Below, piece by piece: positions 1-6,697 of a DNA stretch of 7,750 bases. The number at the start of each line of letters is the position of its first letter. Position 1 is the stretch's first letter. The notes under the pieces were generated by a model that was not told where the DNA came from, made no database searches, and saw only the letters and a list, made by a program, of their open reading frames with translations. Origin of the DNA: Nostoc sp. CHAB 5715 (GTDB lineage: Bacteria > Cyanobacteriota > Cyanobacteriia > Cyanobacteriales > Nostocaceae); assembly GCF_020829685.1 (NCBI RefSeq), contig NZ_JAIVFR010000286.1, positions 1 through 7,750 of the forward strand, in the 5' to 3' direction. The position numbers were made by a program, and so were the translations under genes.

Positions 1-400
1 AAAGCCCTGACCGATCTTTCTCTGCTGCATAAAACCCGTCAATTGAAAAATTGAGCCTGAAGGGGACTCCATCGCGCACATTTGCCGCAACAGTGATCAG
101 CTTTCCGGCAGAGTTTGGAGGAATCGTCCTTACGAAAGTACTTATATCACGTAGGTTATCGGCACGCACGGCTTTAACTTTTATGGCGGAACCGATATTC
201 TCATTCAATCGAATTGAAATGTCATTGAATTGCCTACTGGTGGTATATGTCTGTGCAAATGTGCTTGATCCGAAGGCAGGAATTATGTCTGAGAAGGTTG
301 ATCTGGCTCCTCCTGTTAGAGAAGCAGAATTGTCATCGGAAATTTCTTCCAACACAGAGTCTAATTCAGTTAAGAGTTGCTCATGCTGATTGACTTTCAT
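1..400 (-). CDS. Double-glycine-leader secreted peptide/protein, partial (runs off left edge)
   Basis: Reading the minus strand from ATG at 400, the frame stays open for 133 codons to the window edge. An AAGGAG ribosome site lies 8 nt upstream of the ATG (409-414), so the start is well supported. The N-terminus is acidic and leucine-rich (LLTELDSVLEEISDD, residues 9-23) and ends in LTGGA, with Gly30-Gly31. This is the layout of leaders cut after GG by peptidase-containing ABC exporters (C39 family), which handle class II bacteriocins and cyanobacterial CTB/NHLP-type precursors. The visible mature part (residue 32 on) is at least 102 residues, Ser/Thr/Asn-rich, without cysteine, and with alternating hydrophobic stretches suggesting beta strands. 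That is long for a bacteriocin core, so an exported adhesive or structural protein is an alternative. No exporter lies in the window. The family was not recognised; the leader call is inference from the motif. The plus-strand frame over 51-389 is a shadow of this gene. Confidence 0.72.
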   Translation of the reverse strand, partial: MKVNQHEQLLTELDSVLEEISDDNSASLTGGARSTFSDIIPAFGSSTFAQTYTTSRQFNDISIRLNENIGSAIKVKAVRADNLRDISTFVRTIPPNSAGKLITVAANVRDGVPFRLNFSIDGFYAAEKDRSGL

Positions 401-487
401 CTTTTTTCTCCTTATAGAGTGTGCATTTTTCTGTATAGTTATTTGAGGAATTGTCTAACTCCATTTAAATATTCTGAGATTTAATCA

Positions 488-540
488 ATAAAATCAATGG
501 TTAAAAAGTGATTTTATCCACATAAATCAATGACTTATGT
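488..540. promoter_or_regulatory. Two adjacent AT-rich inverted repeats in divergent spacer
   Basis: ATAAAATCA (488-496) and TGATTTTAT (509-517) are perfect 9-bp inverted arms 12 nt apart. They are followed directly by ACATAA (520-525) and TTATGT (535-540). AATCAAT occurs three times here (483-489, 492-498, 525-531). The site lies about 90-140 bp upstream of the minus-strand leader-peptide gene and upstream of the HTH gene, so it could be an operator for a dimeric regulator or the top of a transcript leader. AT-rich DNA gives such repeats by chance fairly often. Confidence 0.35.
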
Positions 541-577
541 TTTTGTTTTTTTTAATCCAAAACAATACACTTGAGTT

Positions 578-631
578 AAGGCTTGCTTCTCCCTAACCTT
601 CATTAAAAAGGAGGAAATTAAAGCAAGCCTT
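578..631. repeat. 11-bp inverted repeat (AAGGCTTGCTT / AAGCAAGCCTT)
   Basis: The arms at 578-588 and 621-631 are perfect reverse complements separated by 32 nt. A second short pair inside (CTCC at 589-592 with GGAG at 610-613) extends the stem imperfectly. The right inner arm contains AAAAAGGAGG, which resembles a ribosome site, but no convincing small ORF follows it. It could be a transcript-leader structure for the HTH gene or a terminator-like element between the divergent genes. Confidence 0.45.
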
Positions 632-662
632 TTCCTTCATTTAAGATTATTGTTCATATAAA

Positions 663-703
663 GGCGAAGCATATTTCGCCCCGACAAACTAGGAACAGTT
701 TGT
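663..703. promoter_or_regulatory. Tandem hairpins in HTH-gene leader
   Basis: Two perfect hairpins sit 3 nt apart: GGCGAA-gcatat-TTCGCC (663-680) and ACAAACT-aggaac-AGTTTGT (684-703), both with 6-nt loops. Two weaker stems follow before the gene: CGGAAT/ATTCCG (758-763 and 777-782) and GAGGTTCG/CGAACTTC with one G-U pair (794-801 and 815-822). The regular series suggests a structured leader RNA or small RNA, but no known riboswitch or RNA family was recognised. Confidence 0.35.
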
Positions 704-855
704 AAAGCCTAACTTCTGACCATTCATCCGATAATTGTGAAGTTTTGTAACAAGTTGCGGAATTCATAGACTTTTGATTCCGAGAAGTAAGCAGAGGTTC
801 GCAAAGAAGCTAAACGAACTTCCAAAGAGTGTAACTTCTACCAAGAGGAATCGTT

Positions 856-1374
856 ATGGAAAATCCAGGTCTTTGCTTAACACCCTTTCAGCGCAGATAC
901 CTACTGAAAAGCTTAGAAACCGACTTACGTCCAGAATACCGCCGTCGCATTGAAATCATGCTGCTTTACGATGCAGGTGAATCTCAGGCTCAAATCTGTG
1001 AAGCTTTGGGATGTTCTCAAGAGACTGCACGCTACTGGATTACGATCGCCCAAACAGGACAAGCTCACAAATGGAGCGATCGCTTGATGGGACGGCCTAA
1101 AACTGTCAATGAGCAATACCTCGCTCGCTTGAAAGAATTGGTAAGCCATAGTCCGCGCCTTGTTGGCTATGCATTTGAACGCTGGACAGCAGAATGGTTA
1201 AGCAAGCATTTGGCAAAAGAATTGGAAATTAAGGTTAGCAGTTGTCACATTAACCGTTTGCTCAAGGAGATGGGGCTTTCCACCCGACCAAAAGACAACA
1301 CAACTAAGCAAGAAACCTTACACCAAGAAGATTTAGGTGCGGCTTTTATAAAAAGACATTACTCTTTGAAATAG
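856..1374 (+). CDS. Small two-HTH DNA-binding protein, IS630-transposase N-terminal-like
   Basis: The start ATG has a good ribosome site, AGAGGA at 844-849, with about 6 nt spacing. The 172-residue product carries a first helix-turn-helix around residues 33-64 (AGESQAQICEALGCSQETAR), a basic GRPK linker at 79-82, and a second winged-HTH-like region at about 99-142. This resembles the paired HTH modules at the N-terminus of IS630/Tc1-type transposases. The DDE catalytic half expected in a protein of about 340 residues is absent, and the region after the stop does not encode it. The protein is therefore either a domesticated standalone DNA-binding protein or a truncated transposase. The intact start, ribosome site and normal stop, and its position divergent from a double-Gly-leader gene, favour a stable regulatory gene. 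I believe similar HTH proteins occur near bacteriocin/exporter loci in Nostocales, but could not check that here. It contains a HIP1 site (1076-1083). Confidence 0.75.
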   Translation: MENPGLCLTPFQRRYLLKSLETDLRPEYRRRIEIMLLYDAGESQAQICEALGCSQETARYWITIAQTGQAHKWSDRLMGRPKTVNEQYLARLKELVSHSPRLVGYAFERWTAEWLSKHLAKELEIKVSSCHINRLLKEMGLSTRPKDNTTKQETLHQEDLGAAFIKRHYSLK

Positions 1375-1381
1375 TAAAAAA

Positions 1382-1444
1382 GTCATTAGTCATTAGTCAT
1401 TAGTCATTAGTCATTAGTCATTAGTCATTGGTCATTAGTCATTA
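1382..1444. repeat. STRR: GTCATTA heptanucleotide x9
   Basis: Nine consecutive 7-bp units begin 7 bp after the HTH stop codon. Eight are GTCATTA and the seventh (1424-1430) is GTCATTG. This is the short tandemly repeated repetitive sequence class typical of heterocyst-forming cyanobacteria. The unit count is likely to vary between strains. Confidence 0.95.
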
Positions 1445-1465
1445 GTACCAATGAATAATGACTAA
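1435..1465 (+). terminator. Possible hairpin at the end of the STRR
   Basis: TTAGTCATTA (1435-1444), made of the last repeat units, is the exact reverse complement of TAATGACTAA (1456-1465), giving a 10-bp stem with an 11-nt loop. It could end transcription of the HTH gene, but the stem is AT-rich and no T-tract follows, so terminator function is doubtful. Confidence 0.3.
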
Positions 1466-1474
1466 ATCGACGGA

Positions 1475-1550
1475 CGACTATTCCTCCCACCGCTTGAAGG
1501 AATGGGATTCCCGCCGATTTTCGTTGACACCCATAGGCATTGCTATGTCC
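1475..1550 (-). mobile_element. Possible IS200/IS605 (TnpB-type) right-end remnant
   Basis: On the minus strand, GGCGGGAATCCCATT (within 1503-1517), TTCAAG, then GGTGGGAGGAAT (1480-1491) fold as a CCCATT/GGTGGG stem with a short loop. A small CATAG/CTATG stem precedes it on that strand (1532-1546). This order resembles the structured right end and omega-RNA region downstream of cyanobacterial tnpB genes. No TnpB coding remains are visible beside it. The identification rests on remembered resemblance only. Confidence 0.3.
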
Positions 1551-1566
1551 TTACAGAGTGGTATAT

Positions 1567-1740
1567 TTACCTGAAAATAGCTGTTTGTTCTTTCGCTAAA
1601 GCTAATGCTTGATGAGCATTTCTAAACTTTGTTTCATCTGTAAATTTATGACCAAAACACTTTAAATAAGCTTCCAGGTATCGAATACGTAAGTATGGAT
1701 CAGCCGAACTCTCAAGAAAAGGGAGGTCAGCTTCAACCAT
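1567..1740 (-). CDS. Hypothetical ORF fragment
   Basis: The minus-strand frame ends in TAA at 1567-1569. The first ATG is at 1740, giving 57 residues; a TTG at 1800 would extend it to 77. It reads like real protein, with an ordered amphipathic composition (DPYLRIRYLEAYLKCFGHKF, then an Ala/Leu/Lys-rich helix ending QTAIFR), but the family was not recognised. Neither start has a ribosome site. The frame is open across 1741-1800 and closes with a stop just beyond, exactly where the truncated kinase begins on the other strand. It may be the 3' part of a gene cut by the same rearrangement, or a chance ORF. Confidence 0.3.
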   Translation of the reverse strand: MVEADLPFLESSADPYLRIRYLEAYLKCFGHKFTDETKFRNAHQALALAKEQTAIFR

Positions 1741-1794
1741 AAACCGAATAGCTAACAAGGGGATAGGGCTACGAAGTGGACGAAAGTTTGGGTT

Positions 1795-4026
1795 GTGCAA
1801 AAGTTTTTTTATTTAGTGCAGGATTATATAGAAGGAAAAAATTTAGCTCAGGAACTCCGGGAGGTGGGAAGCTTTTCAGAGGGTGAAGTTATAAACATTC
1901 TCAAGGAAATTCTAAACTTACTCAATTATATCCATAATTATGACGGTACTAACGGAGTTATACATAGAGATATTAAGCCTGCTAATATCATACGCTGTAG
2001 TCAGGACGATAAGCTATATCTAATAGATTTCGGTGCAGTTAAACAGATATTGCAAGGATTAGAGGTTGAGACAACATCTATAGTGCTAGATCCGCATTTT
2101 GCACCGCCTGAGCAATTTGATCATGACAAAGTATCCCCTGCATCAGATTTATACGCCACAGCCACAACTTGTCTGTGTTTGTTAACAGGATTTACAGATA
2201 CTCGTGAGCTTATCTTGAATTCAAGTTGGAGAGCTCATGTGCCAGTGAGCGATCAGCATTTTGCAAAAGCTTTAGACGAAATGCTCAAACGCAGACAAGA
2301 AGACCGTCCTCAGTCTGCTCAAGAGGTTCTTAAGATTCTGTCTGGTGAACGTAATTCAGGCTCACATCCTACTCAAAGACCTAATTCAGGCTCGTCTCCC
2401 AAACCAAGAATGTTGAGGAGATTTCTTGATTGGGTGAAGCAACTTCCTAGACGCTGGCGTTCGATAATAAGTTTTGTCTTTCCGTTTTCATTAGGAATAG
2501 CGATCGCAGTTGCTTGCTATTTTATATTTCATCCAAAGTCACCAGTCCCACCACCACCTTTTGCCAACTATTTTAGCAGAGGGGAAGAATCTTTAATTGC
2601 TCAACTAAATGCAAAATCTAAGAACCCAAGTTGCAAAGACGCTTACAATTTAAAGCAAGAAGGAATGAAAGCTTTTAAACAAGCTAGTTCGTCTGCTAAT
2701 GAAAACCTTTTTAAAAAAGCTGATGATTTGTTTACACAATCCATAGATAAATTTAAACTAGATCCTAATGTAACAAACTCCAGCACAAATTTTTGTATAG
2801 TTGATCCTGAAACATTTATTTACCAATACAACTCTAAGGTTGCTCAAACTGTATCAGCACGTAATGGTAGTCTGCCAACAATTGCAGTTGTTATTCCAAG
2901 TGAATCCAACCTTGATATTACACTAGAAATACTGCGTGGTGTAGCCCAAGTCTTAAAAGAACAAAATACAAACACACCATTGTTTCAAATCCTCCTAGTA
3001 AAGGATAATAATAATCTAATAGAAGACGTAAAAAGGATAGCTAACTATATATCTAATAATAATATACCAGAAGAATTTGATTATTTTCAGAAGAGTCAAA
3101 ACTTAGGAGTTATTGGTCGCTATACAAGCAGATATATTTGGGAAGCAGGAGGAATTTATGGGGGGCAAAAACTTGTTCTGATTGCACCCACAAGTACCGC
3201 TATTAGGGAATTTCCTCCTGAAACATTACAACCAAATTTGCATCATTATGTTTTCCGCACAGCCTCTAATGATTCAATTGCAGCTAAAAACTTAGCTGAA
3301 TATATGTGGGACGCTCTTAAATTGAGGAAAGTACTGATTATTTACGAATCTACAGATCCTCATAGCAAATCTCTGACCGAAGAATTTCAAAATCAATTAA
3401 CAAATAGAAATCCCAATGAAATAAATTACCAACTTTGCGATTTATCAGCATCCTCTTTTAATAAAAAAAATTGCATAAGCACGGTGAAAACGGCAGAAGC
3501 AGAAGTAAACGCCTTAATGTTAGCTCCTGGTTATATAACCTTAAACAATATACTGAATATTGCTCAATTAGGAGCAAATAGAAATTTTAAAATCCTCACA
3601 GGGGATGTTCTGTATAATAGACAAATATCAAAGAACCCTGAAACATTTACTAACAAAATAGTGCTTGCTGTTTTTTCCCACGCAGATAAAGTTCAAAACA
3701 ATTTCAAGAGTCAAACTATAAACCTTTGGGGAATAAAAAAAGTGAGTTGGAGAACAATGACTTCGTATGACGCAGCGCAGGCATTTGTTAAAGCTTTGAG
3801 TGACCTTCGTGAAAATGCTAATCCAACTCGTCAAAATATATACGAAAAGTTGAATAATACTAGCTTTTCTGCTCCAGGTGCTACTACAGAGGTAAGATTT
3901 GATCCAGATCACGATCGCAAAGCAGCTACAGGGGTTGGTGTTTTAGTACAACTTAATCGAAGTAATCCTAACAGTGATGAATATGGTTTTACTCTTCTGG
4001 AAACACCACAACGAAATAATCCCTAA
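1795..4026 (+). pseudogene. N-terminally truncated Ser/Thr kinase fused to a TM and a type 1 periplasmic-binding sensor domain
   Basis: The frame opens with GTG at 1795, the only candidate start after an in-frame stop at 1753, and has no ribosome site. Kinase homology begins immediately (FYLVQDYIEG, residues 5-14). The catalytic loop HRDIKPAN (57-64), DFG (78-80), an APPEQ activation-segment end (103-107), a subdomain IX Asp (SDLY, 117-120) and a subdomain XI Arg171 are all present. The glycine loop, ATP-anchoring Lys and helix-C Glu are missing, about 90 residues. A basic linker follows, then one TM helix (about 224-245), a proline-rich exit, a TPR-like helical stretch (about 281-322), and a type 1 periplasmic-binding domain (about 360-735; GVIGRY and IAPTST motifs) as in branched-chain amino acid or amide binding proteins. 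The intact protein would be a membrane kinase sensing an extracytoplasmic ligand. The remaining 743 codons are uninterrupted, so loss was recent or the remnant is used. Activity as a kinase is unlikely. Confidence 0.72.
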
Positions 4027-4084
4027 ATAAAACGTACAAACTGTCAACGTAACAATGTAATTTTTTCATAAAAACTTGAAATTT

Positions 4085-5674
4085 ATGCCTGAACGCTTTT
4101 CTCTCAAAGCCTCTCAACAGGGAAAAAAACTCATCAAGGAAGCCTGGAAGAGGCTAATTGTGAGACATGGAACGACAATTGCAACTGCTTCAGATATGAA
4201 TGCAATATTTCTTAGAGAAGCAAGTAAGATTTTACAACCAGATAAAAACTGGGATAATGTTTCAGAAGACCATTGTGCTGTATCTGAAGCTACTTTGAAA
4301 CGCTTTCGGGTAGCAAAGGAACGTATTACTGCTTCTACTTTTAAGACTTTTTGTCAAGTGTTGAACTTGAACTGGGAAGATGTAGCAGAAAATGAAGCAG
4401 ATGCTAATAGAGATTTGAGCGAAGCACCCCCTCCTATTAATTTTTATGGACGTACCCAAGAATTAGCTGAACTTCAGCAATGGCTTATCCAAAAAGGTTG
4501 TCGATTAGTCTTTATTCACGGAATGGGGGGAATTGGAAAAAGCGCCTTAGTTCGCCATTTAGTAGATAGAATTGCTGACAAATATAATCGTTTAATTTGG
4601 CTTTCTCTAGAATCAGCACCACCATTTAACAAGATATTGAACAGACTGGTGCAATTTTTATCTAAAGGTGAACAAGAAGAAGCCGATATTTCCCAACTCA
4701 TGCAGTATTTACATCAGCAAAAATGTTTAATAGTGCTGGATGCTTGGGAGGAAATTATGGACAATAAGAGCGAAGATTATACAAAGTATAATGTATTTGT
4801 AGAGAGAGTTGCTAAAGAATCCCACAAAAGCTCTTTATTATTACTTAGTAGAAGAAAACCTGACAATATTGCAATATTAGAAGGAAAATTTGTTTTTTCT
4901 AAAAAGTCGTTACCTCTCATCAAAAAAGACGTAAAAGAATTTTTAAGTGCAGAAGGTCTATTTGGTACAGATATTGAACTAGAGAAATTTAGTGAGCGTT
5001 ATAATAACCCGTGGATACTTAAAAGAATTATACAAAGCATTCATAATGTCTTTAATGGTGATATATCACCATTTATAAATAATGGTGAAGTGACAACTGT
5101 TCTTGATGAATTAACCACTGGTTTTTTAAATCAGCAATTTAAAAAACTTTCACAATTAGAAATAAATCTGATTTATTGGGTAGGTATCAGACGCAATACA
5201 GCCTTATGGAATGAATTAGTACAAGATAGTCAGCAATTTTTAACTTATCAGCAGTTATTTGAAACTGTCAATAATTTAATTGTAAGGCATTGCTTAATGG
5301 CTAAAAGCACAGAAGAAGTTCCAGTAATTTATATACTAGAACCAGTTATTTTAAAATATAGTAATGAGCTATTTATCGCAGAAAATTACGCGCAAATTAA
5401 CCAAGTATTTCAAAATGGGATCATTAATGGTTGTGAACTCTTTATTACTCATGGTTTCATTACAGGATATCCAAAAGATGAAGAACTCAATCAGGAACAA
5501 ATGAGGCGGATTGTTAAACCCATTGAAAAAATGCTATTGGCTAACTTTCGTAGTCAGCAGCAACTTGAAAATCAACTTAAAAAAGTTTTGTCACTATTGG
5601 AAGATAAAGGATTGTCTCAAGGATATGCCTCCCAAAATATTTCACATTTGATCTCGGCTGGCAAACAAATCTAG
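4085..5674 (+). CDS. NB-ARC STAND ATPase lacking a C-terminal repeat sensor
   Basis: ATG at 4085 gives 529 residues; an in-frame TTG at 4076 is possible, and neither has a clear ribosome site. Residues 1-105 match the N-terminal helical/HTH-like domain found on many cyanobacterial NB-ARC proteins (SLKASQQG start, LKRF, FCQVLNLNWEDV). The ATPase has a P-loop GMGGIGKS (146-153), Walker B CLIVLDAWEE (214-223), an LLLLSRR sensor segment (251-257), a GLPL-equivalent NNPWILK (307-313), and a winged-helix region to about 430 (FLNQQFKKLSQLE). In the usual family layout this is followed by WD40, TPR or pentapeptide repeats. Here the protein stops just after GYASQNISHLI (513-523), with six more residues (SAGKQI). 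STAND proteins are ATP-driven switches in signalling, cell death or defence, with the repeats sensing the trigger. The gene follows the kinase by 58 bp without a terminator, so co-transcription is likely. It may be 3'-truncated or use another protein as sensor. Confidence 0.82.
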   Translation: MPERFSLKASQQGKKLIKEAWKRLIVRHGTTIATASDMNAIFLREASKILQPDKNWDNVSEDHCAVSEATLKRFRVAKERITASTFKTFCQVLNLNWEDVAENEADANRDLSEAPPPINFYGRTQELAELQQWLIQKGCRLVFIHGMGGIGKSALVRHLVDRIADKYNRLIWLSLESAPPFNKILNRLVQFLSKGEQEEADISQLMQYLHQQKCLIVLDAWEEIMDNKSEDYTKYNVFVERVAKESHKSSLLLLSRRKPDNIAILEGKFVFSKKSLPLIKKDVKEFLSAEGLFGTDIELEKFSERYNNPWILKRIIQSIHNVFNGDISPFINNGEVTTVLDELTTGFLNQQFKKLSQLEINLIYWVGIRRNTALWNELVQDSQQFLTYQQLFETVNNLIVRHCLMAKSTEEVPVIYILEPVILKYSNELFIAENYAQINQVFQNGIINGCELFITHGFITGYPKDEELNQEQMRRIVKPIEKMLLANFRSQQQLENQLKKVLSLLEDKGLSQGYASQNISHLISAGKQI

Positions 5675-5730
5675 CTAAGTGTCCACCCGTGTATAAGTAA
5701 GTTGACAGAATAAAACTAGACTAAAACCCT

Positions 5731-5765
5731 CTTCCCTCGTGCCTCTTGCCTTCTGCCTCCTGGCT
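5731..5765. repeat. Degenerate heptanucleotide repeat (consensus near YTTGCCT) x5
   Basis: Five 7-bp units in phase read CTTCCCT, CGTGCCT, CTTGCCT, TCTGCCT and CCTGGCT. This is the pyrimidine-rich STRR type common between cyanobacterial genes. The rest of the 5675-5907 gap shows no gene, no WD40-like coding remnant and no clear terminator. Confidence 0.7.
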
Positions 5766-5907
5766 TATCCCAATGTCCAGCAGTCTAAGTCAAATACCCC
5801 ATGCTTGCACTGTCTTTTTAGGTTTTCGAGAAATTTATATTTTGGAAGTCCCTCATTTTGCATTAATCTCTAAAATTAAAATGCCTTAGCACATTTGCTT
5901 TAGTCAT

Positions 5908-5916
5908 GGAGGGAGG
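5908..5916 (+). promoter_or_regulatory. Strong ribosome binding site for exbB-like gene
   Basis: GGAGGGAGG at 5908-5916 lies 11 nt before the GTG at 5928. It decides the start, because the upstream sequence has no ATG alternative in that frame. Confidence 0.8.
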
Positions 5917-5927
5917 AAACTTAAACA

Positions 5928-6656
5928 GTGGATATTTTAGATTTATTTTATAAGGGCGGGGCAGCGATGTGGCCTTTGCTTGTTCTCTCAATTCTGTCTT
6001 TGAGTGTGATTTTTGAGCGTTTGTGGTTCTGGTTGCGGATTTTGACTCAAGAAAAGCAAATAGTCGATCGCATCCTAGATGCTGCCCAGCATAATTGGCA
6101 AGAAGCTGCTGACATCGCAAAACAAGCAAGCCATCAGCCTGTCGGGCGTTTTCTCTATGCTCCCTTACGTTTTCCAAAAACTGACGTGGAAACCTTTCGA
6201 CTAGCACTTGAGTCCACAGCAGAAGACGAATTGGCTGGAATGCGGCGGGGCGAAAAGCTTTTAGAAGCTGTGATTGCCCTCGCGCCTCTGCTGGGATTAT
6301 TAGGTACTGTTTTGGGTCTAATCCAGTCTCTGCGCTCAATTCGGATTGGCGATTTGGGAACTGAATCTACCGCCGGGGTGACTACTGGTATTGGTGAATC
6401 CTTAATTAGTACGGCAGCAGGGCTAATAGTTGCCATTATTAGTTTGGTATTTTATCGCCTATTTCAAAGTTTTGTAGTCAACCAAGTCAAAGTTTTTCGC
6501 AAGGCGGGGAATGAGATGGAATTGCTCTACCGCCAGTCCCCTCCTGATTTTAGTAATAGTACATCAGCAATTGTGCAAGAAAATTTCACTCCACCCCGCA
6601 AGCCAGGAAAGACTAGGTTTCCTGAACCTCCTGAACCCCCGAATTCACCTAATTAG
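5928..6656 (+). CDS. exbB: ExbB/TolQ/MotA-family proton channel protein
   Basis: The 242-residue inner-membrane protein has the family's three-helix layout: TM1 about 12-36 after a short N-terminus ([20 protein letters not shown]), a cytoplasmic loop of about 75 residues, TM2 about 112-135 with the signature [15 protein letters not shown], and TM3 about 156-181 beginning [15 protein letters not shown]. With ExbD it forms a proton-motive-force-driven complex that energises outer-membrane transport (TonB type) or envelope maintenance (Tol type). The C-terminal tail (about 203-242) is proline-rich ([12 protein letters not shown]) and longer than usual. Translation starts at GTG behind a strong ribosome site. 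The exbD-like gene follows after 41 bp, forming an operon. Sequence alone does not separate ExbB from TolQ. No TonB, TolA or receptor gene is in the window. Confidence 0.9.
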   Translation: MDILDLFYKGGAAMWPLLVLSILSLSVIFERLWFWLRILTQEKQIVDRILDAAQHNWQEAADIAKQASHQPVGRFLYAPLRFPKTDVETFRLALESTAEDELAGMRRGEKLLEAVIALAPLLGLLGTVLGLIQSLRSIRIGDLGTESTAGVTTGIGESLISTAAGLIVAIISLVFYRLFQSFVVNQVKVFRKAGNEMELLYRQSPPDFSNSTSAIVQENFTPPRKPGKTRFPEPPEPPNSPN

Positions 6657-6697
6657 TCAAAAATTCAACCCCCGAACTAGGCGTTTAAATTGAGAAA

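Noticed and set aside
51..389. Plus-strand ORF of 112 codons at the left edge
   Set aside because: It is antisense to the minus-strand gene with a strong ribosome site and double-Gly leader; it has no ribosome site and an unusual composition.
608..660. Small ORF after AAGGAGG at 607-613
   Set aside because: Only a non-standard ATT start and about 14 codons follow; the purine tract is better explained as part of the inverted repeat.
657..662. TATAAA as -10 box for the HTH gene
   Set aside because: There is no matching -35 element, and chance occurrence is likely in this AT-rich spacer.
1382..1444. CRISPR array
   Set aside because: The 7-bp units are contiguous with no spacers; this is an STRR.
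3628..3912. Minus-strand 94-codon ORF inside the sensor domain
   Set aside because: It is antisense to a well-conserved periplasmic-binding domain and shows no domain features.
5702..5727. Promoter with a perfect TTGACA -35 box
   Set aside because: No -10 hexamer lies at 16-18 bp spacing; the nearest candidate (TAAAAC) is only 14 bp away and weak.
5863..6436. Minus-strand ORFs antisense to the exbB-like gene
   Set aside because: They overlap a clear ExbB-family gene, have Arg/Ser-rich shadow composition and lack ribosome sites.
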